From the NCBI GenBank assembly GCA_002270565.1, contig NQMI01000006.1, forward strand, positions 219,659-283,658: 64,000 nt of DNA, given 5' to 3'. The notes below the pieces were generated by a model, which searched no databases, was not told the DNA's origin, and worked only from the letters and a program-made list of their open reading frames with translations. The translations under genes were made by a program, and so were the position numbers. Positions 48,641-61,003 of the stretch are shown one piece after another; within the stretch, counting starts at the first letter, position 1; each line of letters begins with the position of its first letter. This DNA comes from Stenocarpella maydis. Lineage: Eukaryota > Ascomycota > Sordariomycetes > Diaporthales > Diaporthaceae.

Positions 48641-49851
48641 GACGTCGGTGGTCAATTCGGTCAGGTGGATGGGAAAGCCGGGCAGGTCCACCTTCGCCCA
48701 GTGGGCTCATACGTTTCATCGTCGACACAAGATCTGCGCCGTTGGCTTGCGGGCAGGCAGGCGGGCAGAGATGAAAACGGAGTCACTCGCGTAGTCACGG
48801 GCATTTTGCTGTAGATAGATGTTTTAGATTTGATGTAATTTGGGCGGGGCGGAAAAGGCCCGATGGCAATAAATTGAACCAGACCAGCACCAGTGTCAAT
48901 ATCAACGACCACAACATCAGCTAAACCAATGCTGAACTGAATTCGGATCCCTCATTCCAAGGCAAGGGAAGGGCTAAACGGGAAGGAAGGAAGAAACAAA
49001 GAAAGACGTGGGATTGCCATTCCGACGTACCACACATTCCAAGGCCGAGAAAGCTTGTCGGGCGGAGGAGGTGGGTGGACGGGATTCCCATGGGCCCCTT
49101 GCAGTCTCTCTCATCATATCTTTGGAAATTACACAGCGGCGCCTCAATCCATCGCCGTTCAATCCCCATGTGTTCCCCGGGCCGCTAGCCCCTCCCCATT
49201 AATAATTGCTGACGACGCAAACAAGAAGCACCCCGAGATTAGATCTAGTATATTTTGGTCTGCCCGCGGTTCCATGCCAGCATACGCTAGAGAGGGAAAG
49301 AAACTAGAATGTATCCGGCCCAGTCCGATCCGACGTCAAACCCAGAATCTTTCACCCGCCTCGGGGTTGCGCGCGCGCACATACACACGAGTCCGGAGAG
49401 AGAGAGAGAGGCGACAACAACAAGAAACAAAAGGGGGGCGGCGCGGAAGCAAAGGATTCAAGATGCGGCCAGTGCGTGCATACATGGGCCCGCTCGACAA
49501 GACCGACCCGCCGCCGCCACCATGCAAGGTCCGCCGGCATTTCTCCACCCGCCTCGCGCCTCGCATCGCCTCTCTCGAGGGGGCCACTGCTGGCTGCTTC
49601 TGTGCCCCGATTGCGAGGGAGGAGGGAGCGAGGATCGACGACGCATTGCCCATCAGTCTCAGCCGTACATGGTTGGGGATCTATCAGAATAGTGTAGTGT
49701 AAGGGGAAAGGCGGCGGGCAGGCAGAGAGAACTCCCAGGGTAAATAAAGCAAGCCACAGCCTGCATTCACTCATGCAGGCCTCGGGAGCCAAAAAAGACA
49801 GCCCACACACACGAACATGTGCACACTGCACAACATGTGAAGAAAAAAGGT

Positions 49852-49873
49852 GGGGGGTGGGGGGTGGGGGGGG
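49852..49873 (+). repeat. G-run cluster, possible G-quadruplex
   Basis: Runs of six, six and eight G separated by single T bases. Confidence 0.6.
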
Positions 49874-52722
49874 ACCCCAAGTCTCCAAAACTACCACCTC
49901 ATTCCGCCTTGGACAGCAGTGCAGTGCAACGTTCATGATCTGATATCCAATATGCAACCCCCACACTCAATGCTGCGCGAGGACTATCAAGTCTTCATCC
50001 CGATGCAGAAATCGTTGCAGTATTCTTCTGGGGGGGAGTCTAGACACCCTGTCCATGTCCACCGCGGCCTGCGAGGGTACAGAAGAAAAGAAAAGAAAAC
50101 GGAAGGGGAAAAAACACAGGGAGCCAGCCGGGCAGGGTTGGTTGGTAGGTACTGTACGGAGGTACACAGAGTAGTGTATGAGCAGTGTACGCAGGCTGGC
50201 AGGCTACACGCTGCTTGCATTGTGGGTTCTCCAGATGTCAACTGGTCCTGCCATGCGCCGGTGGGTCCACACGCTGGTGCTAAACTATGTAGCATTGAAT
50301 AATCCTTGACTGTGGACCTCTGGAAAGCATGTCAACTGACGAGGCAGAGAGATTTGGGGCGTACAATAAGTAAGTGTACATCAATACTGCAGCAGCCTCG
50401 GCACGAGACGAACGAACAGCAGCGTCACAGGCACAGCCCGCAACATGATTCAGGATGGAACTGCTGACCAAGTCCCGGAACCGTTACATCGAACGTGTTG
50501 CGCCGAACGACGACATTGGATTGGATTGGATTGGGAAAACGTCCTCGTCCCTCGATCTGTGCACATCGCGCTCCTCAACACCTACCCCTCCTTGCCGATC
50601 ACCACTTATCTGTTCCGAGGAGCGGAACCGTGCAGTGTAGAGAATAGCTGAAATCCTGTGTGCATTGTGGATTGGCAAAGGCAGGAGCGCTCGGCTTTCT
50701 GGCTCTCGACCAGTTCCCCCTGCAGGGAAGGCTGGGAGTGAGATGACTACACTACCTAACCCACTCATCTGGCCCCGTCCAGCTTGCAGGCTCTGCCTGC
50801 CAGCCAACCAACCATGGAAGGCGTGAGCCAAGGACATACGAAACTGGGAGGTGTCGGTCAAGGGAAACCCTTTTTGTAGGGGCAGTTGCTTGCGAAGCGG
50901 CCAGAGGCGCAATAGGAGAACCATTGAGCCAGAGATAGGAACACCCTTCGCGACGACTGAGATCTAGCCAGCCATGATGCCCGGGCATATGTGAGCTGTG
51001 TTGTCCTCCCGGCAAGGGCAGGAGGATCCCCTGGCGCAGGTCTATCAGTCAGATCAGCCACACCGTCGACTCTGCTGATAAGCAACCACTCGCCAGCCCG
51101 TCTCGTTGCGTTCCCGGCCTCTGGGACGCGCAGCGTAGGGGTCAGTAGTCAGTCACCTCGGTGGTCTCAACGGCGCCGGCCTCGGTCTCCCTTGGGGGCA
51201 GACGATCCGGGAGAGGAAACGTCCCAGAAGGAGTTCTCCGCTAGCCCAACTGATTTTCACTGTAGCTTCACCTGGCTAGCCGGTGGGGATTCTCACGAGT
51301 CACGGCAGTTCGCAGCCTCAGTTGTGGGCCAAAGCGTTTGGGGCACGGCAGGGCACGACAGTGCACGAGACGACCAAATGTCATTGCCCTCAGGGACTGA
51401 GGGTACTTACTACTTGGTAATAATGGGGGAGAGAAGAAGGAGAGGGTGGGAATATTATATCTCGTATGAGATCGATGCTGCTGCCCAAACGGGTTGCCAA
51501 TTATTAATCATTAGCTACAGCGATGAGCCGTCCTCTCTACTAGCACGGAGGGAAATACAAGCAGATGCATGAACTGTATCAGAAACTCACGAGTCACATG
51601 GCTATGCCGCACTAAATGTCACGTCTTCTGATCCTGCACCTCCTTGTCCAGATCAATACAGCCTCAAAGGCGGAATGTTGGCTTTGGCATCGACAACAAA
51701 TGGCGGCGCTGGCGGCTGTGGCAGTGTTGATTCCGGAGTTGGGTTTCACGCTACGATGCCCCCAGAGGACATTAGAATTCCCGGCAGAGGAAGTCCTGCC
51801 GGTAAAACATGGCATACTGGTGCCTTCAACTTTTCGAATTTCATGGGCTTCGATTTAGCCACCACATCATATTTGGTACATTCACTGGAGGTAAAGGAGA
51901 TAAGATATGGAATTTTATGCAATCAAGTTGTTCTTTGAGTATCTTGCCGCCGATATCAAATTTTCACATACCACGGGTACAAGGTGGCGAAAATAGGTAA
52001 GTACCCTAGAGGGGAATCCAAGGGACAAGAGACCAGTGAAGACTGTTTGGTGAGTTTACCAGATCGCCAATCCCCCTCTGCTGCGTCCAGCAAAACTCAA
52101 GATCTGTATTTCAAGGCCGAGGAGAATGTCAGTAAACGAGCTCTGGCACCCAAAATGACGAGCACTGGATTTCAGCTTTCGATGAGCAGCCCATCTGAGA
52201 AACATTGGAAGTTGACCATAACCGAAACTGGGGGCGTATTTGGCCATCCTGGCAAATACGACGATGAACTCGAAAATCGGGCCCGCGAGGTTGACTCGAC
52301 TCAGCAGCCACATCACGAAGACAGGAGTGGGGAACATGGGAGACAGACCATATGCCAAGGGCGACGGCCAGCATACCTAGGTAAGTAGCATAGGATCAGA
52401 AAAGGAGTAACCACTGCCCATAGACTCTGTAATAACTTGTCCATTCCGCAAAGTACCAAGCACCGCAGCCCAGAGGACAATACTCTACTAGTAGTTCCTA
52501 GTCGCCGAGGACTCAAACTGTCAAGGAATATTGAAGTTCGACATTAAGAGGAACAAAATACCATAGGGATACTCTCAACCACTTTTCGGTACTGAAAGAT
52601 GTAGAAACGGCTTTCTCACACCATCAAACCTGCTCCACGGATACTCCGTGGAATATTCCCAATCTACCCGTGACCATTTGCATTCCCTCAAACAACCACT
52701 TAGGATCATAGAGCCAACCATA

Positions 52723-53161
52723 TCACCATAGGTGTCCAAAGTCACCATCAGGTGGGATTCTAACGCTTGACCGGGGATCCTGCTTGGAGCCCAGGAGCCC
52801 TGCCGCCAGCACCCACGCGAGCGGCATAAACCACTCCCCTCCGTCGGTCTGCCAGCGGCTCACGAGCCCGTCGACAATGGCAACAGGCGTATTGACGCCA
52901 ATGAGGACGCCCATCAGCCGATGCTTACCAGCCCACCAAAGCGCGAGGATCGAGATCCCCATGGCGGCCTGCCGCACGCCGTAGATCCCGCACCAGGGAC
53001 TCGCAGAGCCTCTGAGCCCTGGGATCCGTAGGCACGGGGAAGCCCAGTACCGCAAGGCCCGAGGCGGGGTAGAGTAGTGCATTAAGTCCTGCGAAGATTG
53101 GCAGGATGTTCAGGACTGCGGTGGTGTTGGCGAAGGCTGCCGTGCTGAGGCCGAGAAGCAT
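52723..53161 (-). pseudogene. DUF4267-type membrane protein with one frameshift
   Basis: Small integral membrane protein, function unknown. First frame: MLLGLSTAAFANTTAVLNIL, then ALLYPASGLAVLGFPVPTDP. Second frame: GIYGVRQAAMGISILALWWA, MGVLIGVNTPVAIVDGLVSR and EWFMPLAWVLAAGLLGS. A single extra G near 52990 separates them; removing one base would give the family's expected SLVRIYGVR block without other changes. No stop interrupts either half. The order helix, IYGVR motif, helix, DGLVSR, helix matches DUF4267 proteins of about 130 residues. Either a recent pseudogene or a sequence error; no splice pair explains the shift. Confidence 0.7.
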
Positions 53162-53520
53162 GGTGTGTTGGCTGTTAACGATGGTTCGCTACTGGATGCT
53201 TTGCTTTCCTTTCGACGATCCGTCCCTTCCTGGCTTCTTTGGGATGCTGGCTAAATGGCCTGTGATAGATTGGCAACCTTGTTAGCAGATCTTGAGGCGT
53301 TGACGGCTGTAAACCCCGCGTGAAAAGGATTGTTGGTCCATCTTGGGAACACGTTGCACTTGGATGCTTTTAGGGCTGACAGCATTGTGCACTAACTCCG
53401 AAGGAGGCCCAGCACAACGTGCAGTTCCTTAGGTCGAGGGTGACATAATGTGAAATGTTTATTTGACTATATGATACTGAAGAGACTCAACTGCCGCCTG
53501 TGGACTTCTCAGCTCGTCTG
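53162..53520. other. Short intergenic spacer
   Basis: About 360 nt upstream of the DUF4267 gene and downstream of the ADC-like gene. Nothing recognised. Confidence 0.5.
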
Positions 53521-54442
53521 TCACAGATTGGCCCTGGGGGCACGCCAGTGTTCTCCTTGCTTGATGTCGACGACAGCGTTGTCCATCTTCACAGCGACTT
53601 GCCACCTCCCCAACCCCGGCCAGAAATTCTCATACAGACCCGTCAGCCTACCTTGCTCGTCTCTCTGGCTTAGGTCCATCCAGCCCAAATCCGTCCGTGA
53701 GGCAAACTGGGACAGCTCGCACCTGCACCACTCCTCCGTCCCTACGGCCTCGGGCTGCGGGCCCTTCGGCACGGGTGGTTGGGCGAGTGCCGTGCTCACG
53801 CCGAAGTACTCGAACCACCTGGTCGACAGAGGGAAGGAGGGTAACAGCGGCACCGTCTTGAAGGAGGCCTGGAAGAAAGGGGTGGTGCTGGGCGATGCCT
53901 CGTTGGCGTCCCCGCTCGTGTCGTGCGGGAAGACCTTGCACTGCTTCGCGCCGTTAGGGAGGTCTTTCCACTCGAAGCGGGCTAGATGTTTTGGGATGTT
54001 CCAATCTTGGGCCAGTCCGGTTAGTCGTCTTGCATGAGACCACGGTCGGGTCAAGGCCCTCAGGCGCCTTACTGAATCTACCGTTGTACATGGTGTCCTT
54101 CTGTGACACGTATATTCTTGTGATCCTGGGGCCTTTCTTCTCTGCCCACTTCCCCTTCTTGTCCTGGATTCGGTACGTGTACGCGCCAGGGATGATTATT
54201 AGCTCGTCATAGGCGCCAACGGGCGTGTCTGAATAGCGAATGAGCATGAAGCTGCCCACGCCTCCTGCAAAACGGCTGCCATCCGGGGAGGCGAAGGGCG
54301 ATTCCCTCTCAAGTGGCGAAAACGCAATAGTGTCTATCTCGGAGGCAGCTTTGCTCTTTGGACTTGAGAAAAAGAAGGCTGCATAGACGTCGGCGGTGCA
54401 CTTCCACGGGGCTGGTGCCTTGTTGAAGCCGATGTCATCCAT
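53521..54442 (-). CDS. Acetoacetate-decarboxylase-like (ADC-fold) protein
   Basis: Exon 1 54442-54073 and exon 2 54005-53521, 284 residues; the 67-nt intron has donor GTAAGG, branch ACTAAC and acceptor AAG. The spliced junction reads YNGRFNWNIPKHLARFEW, matching the NWNIPKHLA block I associate with fungal ADC-like proteins. GVGSFMLIRYSDTPVGAYDE and LIIIPGAYTY are the other family-like segments. No signal peptide or TM. The active-site lysine of true acetoacetate decarboxylase was not located, so decarboxylase activity is not claimed; many fungal ADC-fold proteins are uncharacterised and some act in secondary metabolism. It is divergent from the pseudokinase gene at 55171 with 728 nt between. 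Confidence 0.75.
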
Positions 54443-55170
54443 GTTTGAGGGGCTCGGCCTTGGTCCAGCTAGAGGAAAGGGTCATGAGTCCCAAGGGTTG
54501 AACAATGTCCGTCCTGATTCACTTCCCCAAGGAAATCAGGACCAGCAGGAATGTATTGACAGACGACCTCGGCGGGGGTGGGGAGTGACCAATGCTGTAC
54601 CTCGGCTGCTGCGAGACAACAAGTCTCATTATTACCGCCTATTCCCGAACACACATGTTCACCGAGCAGCTGCTTGGAACATGCTCCTGGTAAGCTGCCC
54701 GGCCGACTGCACCGCTGCCGTGGGAGGTGCCTATCAAGCTGGGCCACTTTACCTATGTGGCAACCGCTATAATCAGGGTGGCTTCATCAAGATTGCATGC
54801 TATGCCCTCCCCCCCCCCTCCAGCGAGCTTGCATCGAGTTGTGGGTGCTCCTTGTACTCGAACAAGGTACATTCAGGCCGCTGGACGGAAACAGACATCT
54901 CGGCATTGCTCTTTGTTCTGCTGCATGCCCAGGACCAGTTGAAATCTGGATACGCGTGTACGACTGTATGCAGGGACCGCGGCAGCTGCTTTTCTCTTCT
55001 TTTCTTTTATGGGAATCCCGACCGGATTAAAAACGAGACAAACTGGATAGGCAGGCAGGCACCCAGACACTGAGGCAGCAGACCACGCACCAAGTCACCT
55101 TCTGCACAACGCCGCAAACCACGCCGGCTTCTTTTAACGAGACATCATACAGTTCGAAACCGAGCTAAAT
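54443..55170. other. Divergent spacer, ADC-like / kinase-fold gene
   Basis: About 730 nt with a C9 run at 54810. Open frames here lack family features. Likely holds both promoters. Confidence 0.5.
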
Positions 55171-57765
55171 ATGGCGAACCCTATGGGCTACGGGCCGAAG
55201 CCGGCAAACTTTGAATTCGCAGTCCAACCGGAAATGGGCTACATGATGGAGCTATACAGGACAGAGGGATCGGTTTGGTACCACCCAGCCGATCCAGTTG
55301 CACGACTTGCTATTGCAAATCGGATCCAGCCCGTTGTCGGGCCCGGTGCCTTCCGGGTCGCCCCTCCACGAGGCTCTCGCGAGGCGAGGGAATTGCTCGC
55401 GAACTCAATTCGGAACCGCGGGGCCATCAGAGTCCCAGCTTTCCTCTCGTTGTACTATCAGCACCCGCTTCCGACTCCGGCTCAGAGACAATTCGCCCCG
55501 ACTTTGATACAGAGCATGGCTGTTCATCTGAGGTTGGTCAACCTCGGCTTGGGCTTTGTGAAGCAGCTGGGCTGGGTAGGTGGCACAGCGCCAACGTGCA
55601 GCTGCCCTCAACATTTGCGAAGCCTCCGAGTCTATGGTTACAACGGGGTATTATTTTCCGGAATCATTGTGCCCATTCTAACCCAATTCTTAGGACAGAG
55701 ACAGCACCAGGACACTGTGGCACTACTCGAATCCTCAGGGTCGGAGAGGCAATATAGTCTGTCATATAAACTTCGATCCAACCAGCAGATTTTGGGTATG
55801 TGGGGATGTTTACAACCAGGTAAGCTGATATCCTGCCTGAGGTTCCATGCAACCCCCACTGTTCTCCGGGCACAAGACCTCCCCATCCCAGAGAAGTCCT
55901 TACAAGGTTCCCAGGGGGCCTCTATTACCACCAGACCACCTTCAAACGGAAATAAATAGGGTAACGAGAGTTAAGATTAATCATCTTTGAGACATAGTGG
56001 CTAGCCCGCTCCCCTCACATTGTTCATTATGCACAATTGCTACATAACCTGTGAGTACCATTATTACAGGGCTACAGTTGCCAAATGTTTATACATCAAA
56101 TTGTCCCAAGGCGTAGCACTTTAGGACTTTGAGCTGGTAATTAACAGATATCAGAGCCCCATTCAACTCACCCCAGGACATGGCTGATGCCGCTAATCTT
56201 GATGGACACCTCGACCTTGATTGGACGGAATTCCCAAGACACGGTGACTTGCGGGCATGGTGAGTGATTTCTGCAAACAGAACTTGACATTTGCTCATAT
56301 TATACCCAAAAAACTGATACATACCCGCCTGTGACTAAACCGCGAGATGATATCTAGACTGACGTCGCACCAGGATTGCAAGGGTAATTTCCCAAAGGCA
56401 ACAATTCCCAAGATCGGTCCTTTGGCGCCTTTTTGACTGTCGTGAGTAGACTGGATCAGTCTGGTGGAGATCGCATCCCCGGGCCCTTTTGTTTAACCAA
56501 AATCGACCCCTGGCACAATTGTAACATTCAGCTGACTTTTGTTTCTAGTTGCTGATGCCTGCATCGCTTTGACTTATCCGCCCCTGTTCCAACCTGCTAA
56601 TGCGACTGCAGGGGGAGCACTACCTCCGCCAATCGGCCCTGACTTTGTAGAAACAATACCGCCTATTCCTGGACTAGGTCGTCTCAATGCATTCCACACG
56701 ACTCTCGATCCTGAGACTGGTAATTAAATTTCTATTTCTTGTCGTTCCGCGATATATATATATATTGGTGTGTGTGTGTGAATGTGTTTGTTTCTGACAG
56801 ACGTGCAGTGTTCATTGAGGAGTACGATAATAATAACCATCAATTTATACCGCGCATACAGGTACGTCTTTTCTCAGGTTTTTGCTATCTAACTTAACTA
56901 CTCCATTTCATTACCGCCGCTAAACCCCGGATTCCATTGTCCTAGGTCGGCAGTTTTTACCGTTGTATTAGTCCTTCTCACTTCAATTCCTGGAATTTCT
57001 TTCCGCCCGTGGGACCCGCTCCAACTCCGCGACCTATGTAAGCCACACGTGTCCTCTATCTTTGTACCAGGGCCTTGTTTTCATGTCCTATAGCCCATTT
57101 TTCCCATTTGGTTCGAGCCAAAGACCCAAGCTGACGATCACAGGGAGGACCTATGGGAAAGCAGACTTTTCGGGCACAGCGGCTGGCTTACACCGGAGCA
57201 GTTCACTGCGGAGTGGGACGCCGTCAACTACGAGCCTTACTCCGAGGGCATAACGAATCGTGTCACGGGTGTGGGAGCCGCAGGCAATTACCGTGAGGAG
57301 AGCAACATCTTCCACGCGGCCTTGGTAAGGATCAACATATCCCACTACTACCAATGACCATAATAAGCTTCAGCTGACGGTCTTTTGTCAAAGATAATAA
57401 AGTGCTGCATGCTACAACTAAACCCGGAAAGGCCTCCCCGGGCGACTCCGGTGCCAGCAGCCGGGCCTAACATGGGGAACCAAGGGTGGACTTACGCCGG
57501 CGAGATGTCAGTACGCGAATTTCACGGAAGGTTCGGGCGGAGCCTCTGCCACTTGGTCAGGGACTGCATGAAGCATCAGCCCGCCGACAGGCCAAATCTG
57601 GCGGCACTGAAGAACGCAACCCAGGCGGGCGTGGCTGCCAATCCCATGACTCCAGACGACCAGAACTGGGTTCTTAATACGATGCACTTTCCAAATAATC
57701 CCCCCCAACTAATCCCACAAGCTCCTACCATAGCACCATGGGCTCAAGCTCCCCTCCCGTTCTGA
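55171..57765 (+). CDS. Kinase-fold protein with altered catalytic motifs (probable pseudokinase)
   Basis: Many-exon gene assembled by splice signals. Exons: 55171-55647, 55694-55795, unresolved small exon(s) between 55796 and 56176 (best candidate 55877-55960), about 56177-56259, 56374-56441, 56549-56719, 56809-56861, 56946-57037, 57144-57324 and 57394-57765. Phases agree from 56177 onward. Kinase landmarks: glycine-loop-like LGFVKQLGWVGG; RGNIVCHINFDP where a beta-3 lysine is expected; FPRHGDLRAW at the hinge; VLWRLFDCLADACIALTY in helix E; FHTTLDPETVFIEEYD in place of an HxD...N catalytic loop; RIQVGSFY in place of DFG; SGWLTPEQFTAEWDAV, an APE-like segment; C-lobe end LVRDCMKHQPADRPNLAALK. 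Roughly 550 residues. The frames are open, yet the catalytic Asp and Asn and the DFG aspartate are not seen, so phosphotransfer is doubtful. Confidence 0.65.
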
Positions 57766-58834
57766 GCTATGAGGTCGCCGCAATAATTCACAGCCGAGAC
57801 TTGGCCCGAGAGACACAAAGGATATTGGACCTAGAGGAGTCAACAAGCAGGAATTCAGGTCTTTGAGGGGTTCTGAGTCCTTGTACTAGTCCGTCGGCAC
57901 GATAATGGTGTTTCCGCTTCAGCTATGTAGTGCAGCACTGAGAGACAAGTTTCAAAGCAACGAGAAAGAAGTTTCATTCGAATATGGCGGAGGGCAGGTC
58001 ACCGTATGACCTTGTAGGGTGAGGAATAGGCCCTGGGGGAGATTTTTTTATTGTCAAGCAGAAGGTAAAAAAAAACTCTGGAAGCTGATCTTTAAGGAGA
58101 TACTGGAGTATGACTACCTAGGTATCTTGTATACAAGTCTATATCATGTACGCTATCACAACTAATACCGTCATTCAGCTGCCTTGCGTTATCATTCCTG
58201 AGGATCCGCGTATAAATCACCTTCCCGGGGGAAAAGAAATGTTGTTAGTTATTTATAGAAGCTCTGGAAGAAAATTGGGCTACTTTCCAACATGCTAATA
58301 CCCGTAAGGCGATACTGTGAAGTCGCTGAGGGAGACTGGTTAATCCGTTGCCATGCTATATTTTAAATTATAAATCTAGCTGTAAGGCAATACCTTAGGG
58401 TGCGCTAGTTTGAATCCTGTTGGCGACGTTCATGTATTCCGAGGAGGACGTCGCTCTTCCTAGACTGTCTTTATAAATTAAAAGGTTAAATACCTCTGTG
58501 CCATATAAGCATTTCCTAGTGTTACACTTATGTTAGTAGTTTTGATATGTAGATTATAGTTACTTTTAAGTAATCTTATGATAAAGATATTATTATTTCA
58601 TTAATAATAATTATTAGTGTAATTTTCTTTAATTCATTATTTAGTTTCTAAATATTTATAATTATATATAGTAATTATTATATTTTCGAAGTGAATTATA
58701 ACTGGAGTAAAAATGAAATCAAGTAGTGCCTGTTAATGGCACCCCATTCGCCCACTTTGATGGGCAATCATTAAGCGATGCTTAATAAAGCCCTTGCATT
58801 TTCTCCGTGATCAGACATGTTATCGTGACTTAGT
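57766..58834. other. Intergenic spacer with AT-rich core
   Basis: About 1.1 kb. The segment 58500-58700 is strongly AT-rich (TTATTA/TAATTA words). A B-box-like GTTTGAATCC at about 58408 has no accompanying cloverleaf. No supported gene. Confidence 0.55.
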
Positions 58835-61003
58835 TTAATCATGATCCAGTATTATAGCAGCCGCTTTCTGTGCCATGGCGTATAGAAGCGGCATCGGATG
58901 TGATGTGATCTCGAAGGGAAGAACTCCCGCGCCGACTACTCTGAGCTTCTTGGTTCCGTAGACCCTATATTAGTTTTGTGGAGTCAGTCACGAATACTCG
59001 TCCTTAGCATGTACCATGTAAGAGTTCTGGGCAATCCAGCAATACGACACCACTCACTTCAGCTGAGAATCCACAACGCCACCGAGATCCATGGGCAGCA
59101 TGGCCGTGCTGCCCAACCAGTGGCTTGCGCCAAATGAGGTTCTATTGAACCAAGCTAACCACTCAGAGTCTGTCCCGTTGGGAGGAATTGGCGGGTCATA
59201 GTACGGATCTGCCACGATGTCGGCAAACGGCTGGCTGGAAAAGAGAGTCTGAGAGCGCCGAGATATGGCGACTGCCACATCTCTGTCGAACGAGTCGGTG
59301 AGAAACCTGGGTGTTATTATAGGGTTTACGAAGGGGTCAGAGGATGTGATGTGAATGTGCCCTCGGGAGAGCGGCATCAGGGGCCAGAAGATGGCAGAGA
59401 GCACGGTTGGGTAGCTCTCTCCTATAAACTCGACCACCGGGACTGGTTGGCGCTGTTAATGAAGATATGTGACTGTTCTGATCAATCGATTCCACTTACA
59501 GTTATGACCCGTGATCAAGTCAATAGTTGTGTTGACTATCGCTATGGCACCTTGTAGTGTTGCTGCCCCGCCGGCAGCAACTAAGTCTTCTGCTCGAGCC
59601 TCGAGATTACTGTTGTCGCTAAGCTGAGCGTAGATGTTGCTGTGCTCTGGACATTCGTAAATCAGCAAACCAATGTATCATCGCTCTGCCGCCTGTTCTT
59701 TGCAATTACCTTCGCCCCAGATCTGCTCAACGTTGACCAGAGATAGCTCCGGGGCAAACAGAGCCCGGCCATCAATCAGAGACGTGTCATTCTGATACGC
59801 TTTTGCTACCAGCGCGGAGGCGGCTGTACCGGGCTGCTCCACGAGATTGACACCGACCCCGGGGAGATGCACAATCTGCTGAACCCCGGCTGCTTCCAGG
59901 ACCTGGGACCTTCCTATTCCAGACCTCTCGAGGACGGGTGCCGTTGCGAGTGATCCTGCGGCAAGGATAACCTCCCTCTCGGCATGTACGATATGCATTC
60001 CCGACTGACTTCCGGGAACGTCAGCTCCAGGCTTGATACCGAATATGACGCTACTGGCTGCTAAGTCGTCGCTGAACAAAACCTTGTCCACTTTGTGGTT
60101 GGTTAGAACAGTCAGGCCTTCCCGCTGCTGGTCGCTGGCCCAGAGGTACCCGTCAGCCGCCGAGGAACGACGATGTTTGCCTGTGTTGGGGTCATGCCAA
60201 ACCGTCCAGGACGTGGAGGCTGAGACTGTGCCGTCCAATGATCGTTTTGACAAGTCGTTGCCTATAGTGAGCCCGGGGAAAGTCAAAGGGAGTGACTCCT
60301 TATACAATTCCACTGCACGAGGGACACGCATTGGTATCTACCGAGGTCAGGCCATGCTATATCCAAGGTGATCCACTCAGCAGCTTACCGGGAACGAGAC
60401 ATTGATCTGGCCGCTGTAGCCGTGGGCATCGGGGTCTAGGCCAGCACCCTGTGACCTCTGAACTGAATCGGGTGGTGTGTTCCTTTCTGCCGCTGTCATG
60501 TACGGCTCCAGCGAGTCCCAGTTCCATCCCGGATTTCCCAGCTCCTCGAGCTTGTCAACTTCCGTCCGTGTTGGCCGATACCACACGAGACCGTTGACTA
60601 GTTATCGCGTCGTAAGCACATAACGCATTCTCATTATCTTGAACCAGAACGCCAGTCACATACTGGAAGTGCTACCGCCAACACAAGCACCGCTATCAAT
60701 AGTCCACGGAAACAGACCCCCATCCTCATCATATACAGAATATAGCCAGTTGCAATACGTGTCATGCTGAACTCGTTCTTCAGCGTTGTAGACCCTGTTG
60801 TTCCACCTGGGATCAGGGCCAGCTTCGATGATCAGCGTGGAGAAGCCCCTCTCGCTCAGCTTGTTTCCCACGGTAATTCCCGTGAGCCCCGCGCCGACGA
60901 TAACATAGTCGAAGGTTCTGTTTGCGGCCACGGATGTGTCGTTGGTGACTGTCGTGGCGTGCACAGTGAGAGCCAGTGCGGCGAAAAACAATGGCCGTTT
61001 CAT
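58835..61003 (-). CDS. Secreted GMC-family FAD oxidoreductase
   Basis: Glucose-methanol-choline oxidoreductase, probably an alcohol oxidase or dehydrogenase acting outside the cell. Six exons: 61003-60664, 60597-60389, 60337-59710, 59646-59500, 59442-59058 and 58964-58835; 612 residues with every phase consistent. Signal peptide MKRPLFFAALALTVHA. FAD motif YVIVGAGLTGITVGNKLSE, then LIIEAGPDP. GACVGGSTSINGLVWYRP is the first GMC signature; EVILAAGSLATAPVLERSG is the second. The C-terminal active-site region reads ASHWLGSTAMLPMDLGGVVD and LRVVGAGVLPFEITSHPMPL; the second usually has N or H two positions before a proline, here SHP. The usual HP-x-GT is HWLGS, a noticeable deviation. Many NxT/S sites. 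Substrate unknown; aryl-alcohol-type oxidation would suit the neighbourhood (inference). Confidence 0.92.

Larger units (their letters stand above)
46539..52722. other. Gene-poor 6-kb block rich in simple repeats
   Basis: No protein family was recognised on either strand. It probably holds the promoter and 5' leader of the Ras exchange factor, then anonymous sequence. Contents: C9-A11 tract (46776-46795), CGT and AGC trinucleotide repeats (about 47235-47345), compound microsatellite (48328-48407), TGTC repeat (48611-48640), G-run cluster (49852-49873). Open frames at 49055-49702, 50991-51572 and 51675-52388 have skewed composition or no family match; a hydrophobic minus-strand frame at 52056-52358 is unassigned. 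A non-coding RNA gene cannot be excluded. Confidence 0.5.

Noticed and set aside
49055..49702. 215-codon plus-strand frame
   Set aside because: Skewed Arg/Pro composition, no TATA, no domain, overlapped by several equally long frames.
50991..51572. 193-codon plus-strand frame
   Set aside because: No ATG at the frame start, no family features, ends in low-complexity sequence.
52056..52358. Hydrophobic minus-strand frame that could be a membrane protein
   Set aside because: No splice-consistent upstream exon or recognisable family; left unassigned.
58381..58450. tRNA-like B-box (GTTTGAATCC)
   Set aside because: No matching A-box or acceptor-stem pairing could be formed around it.
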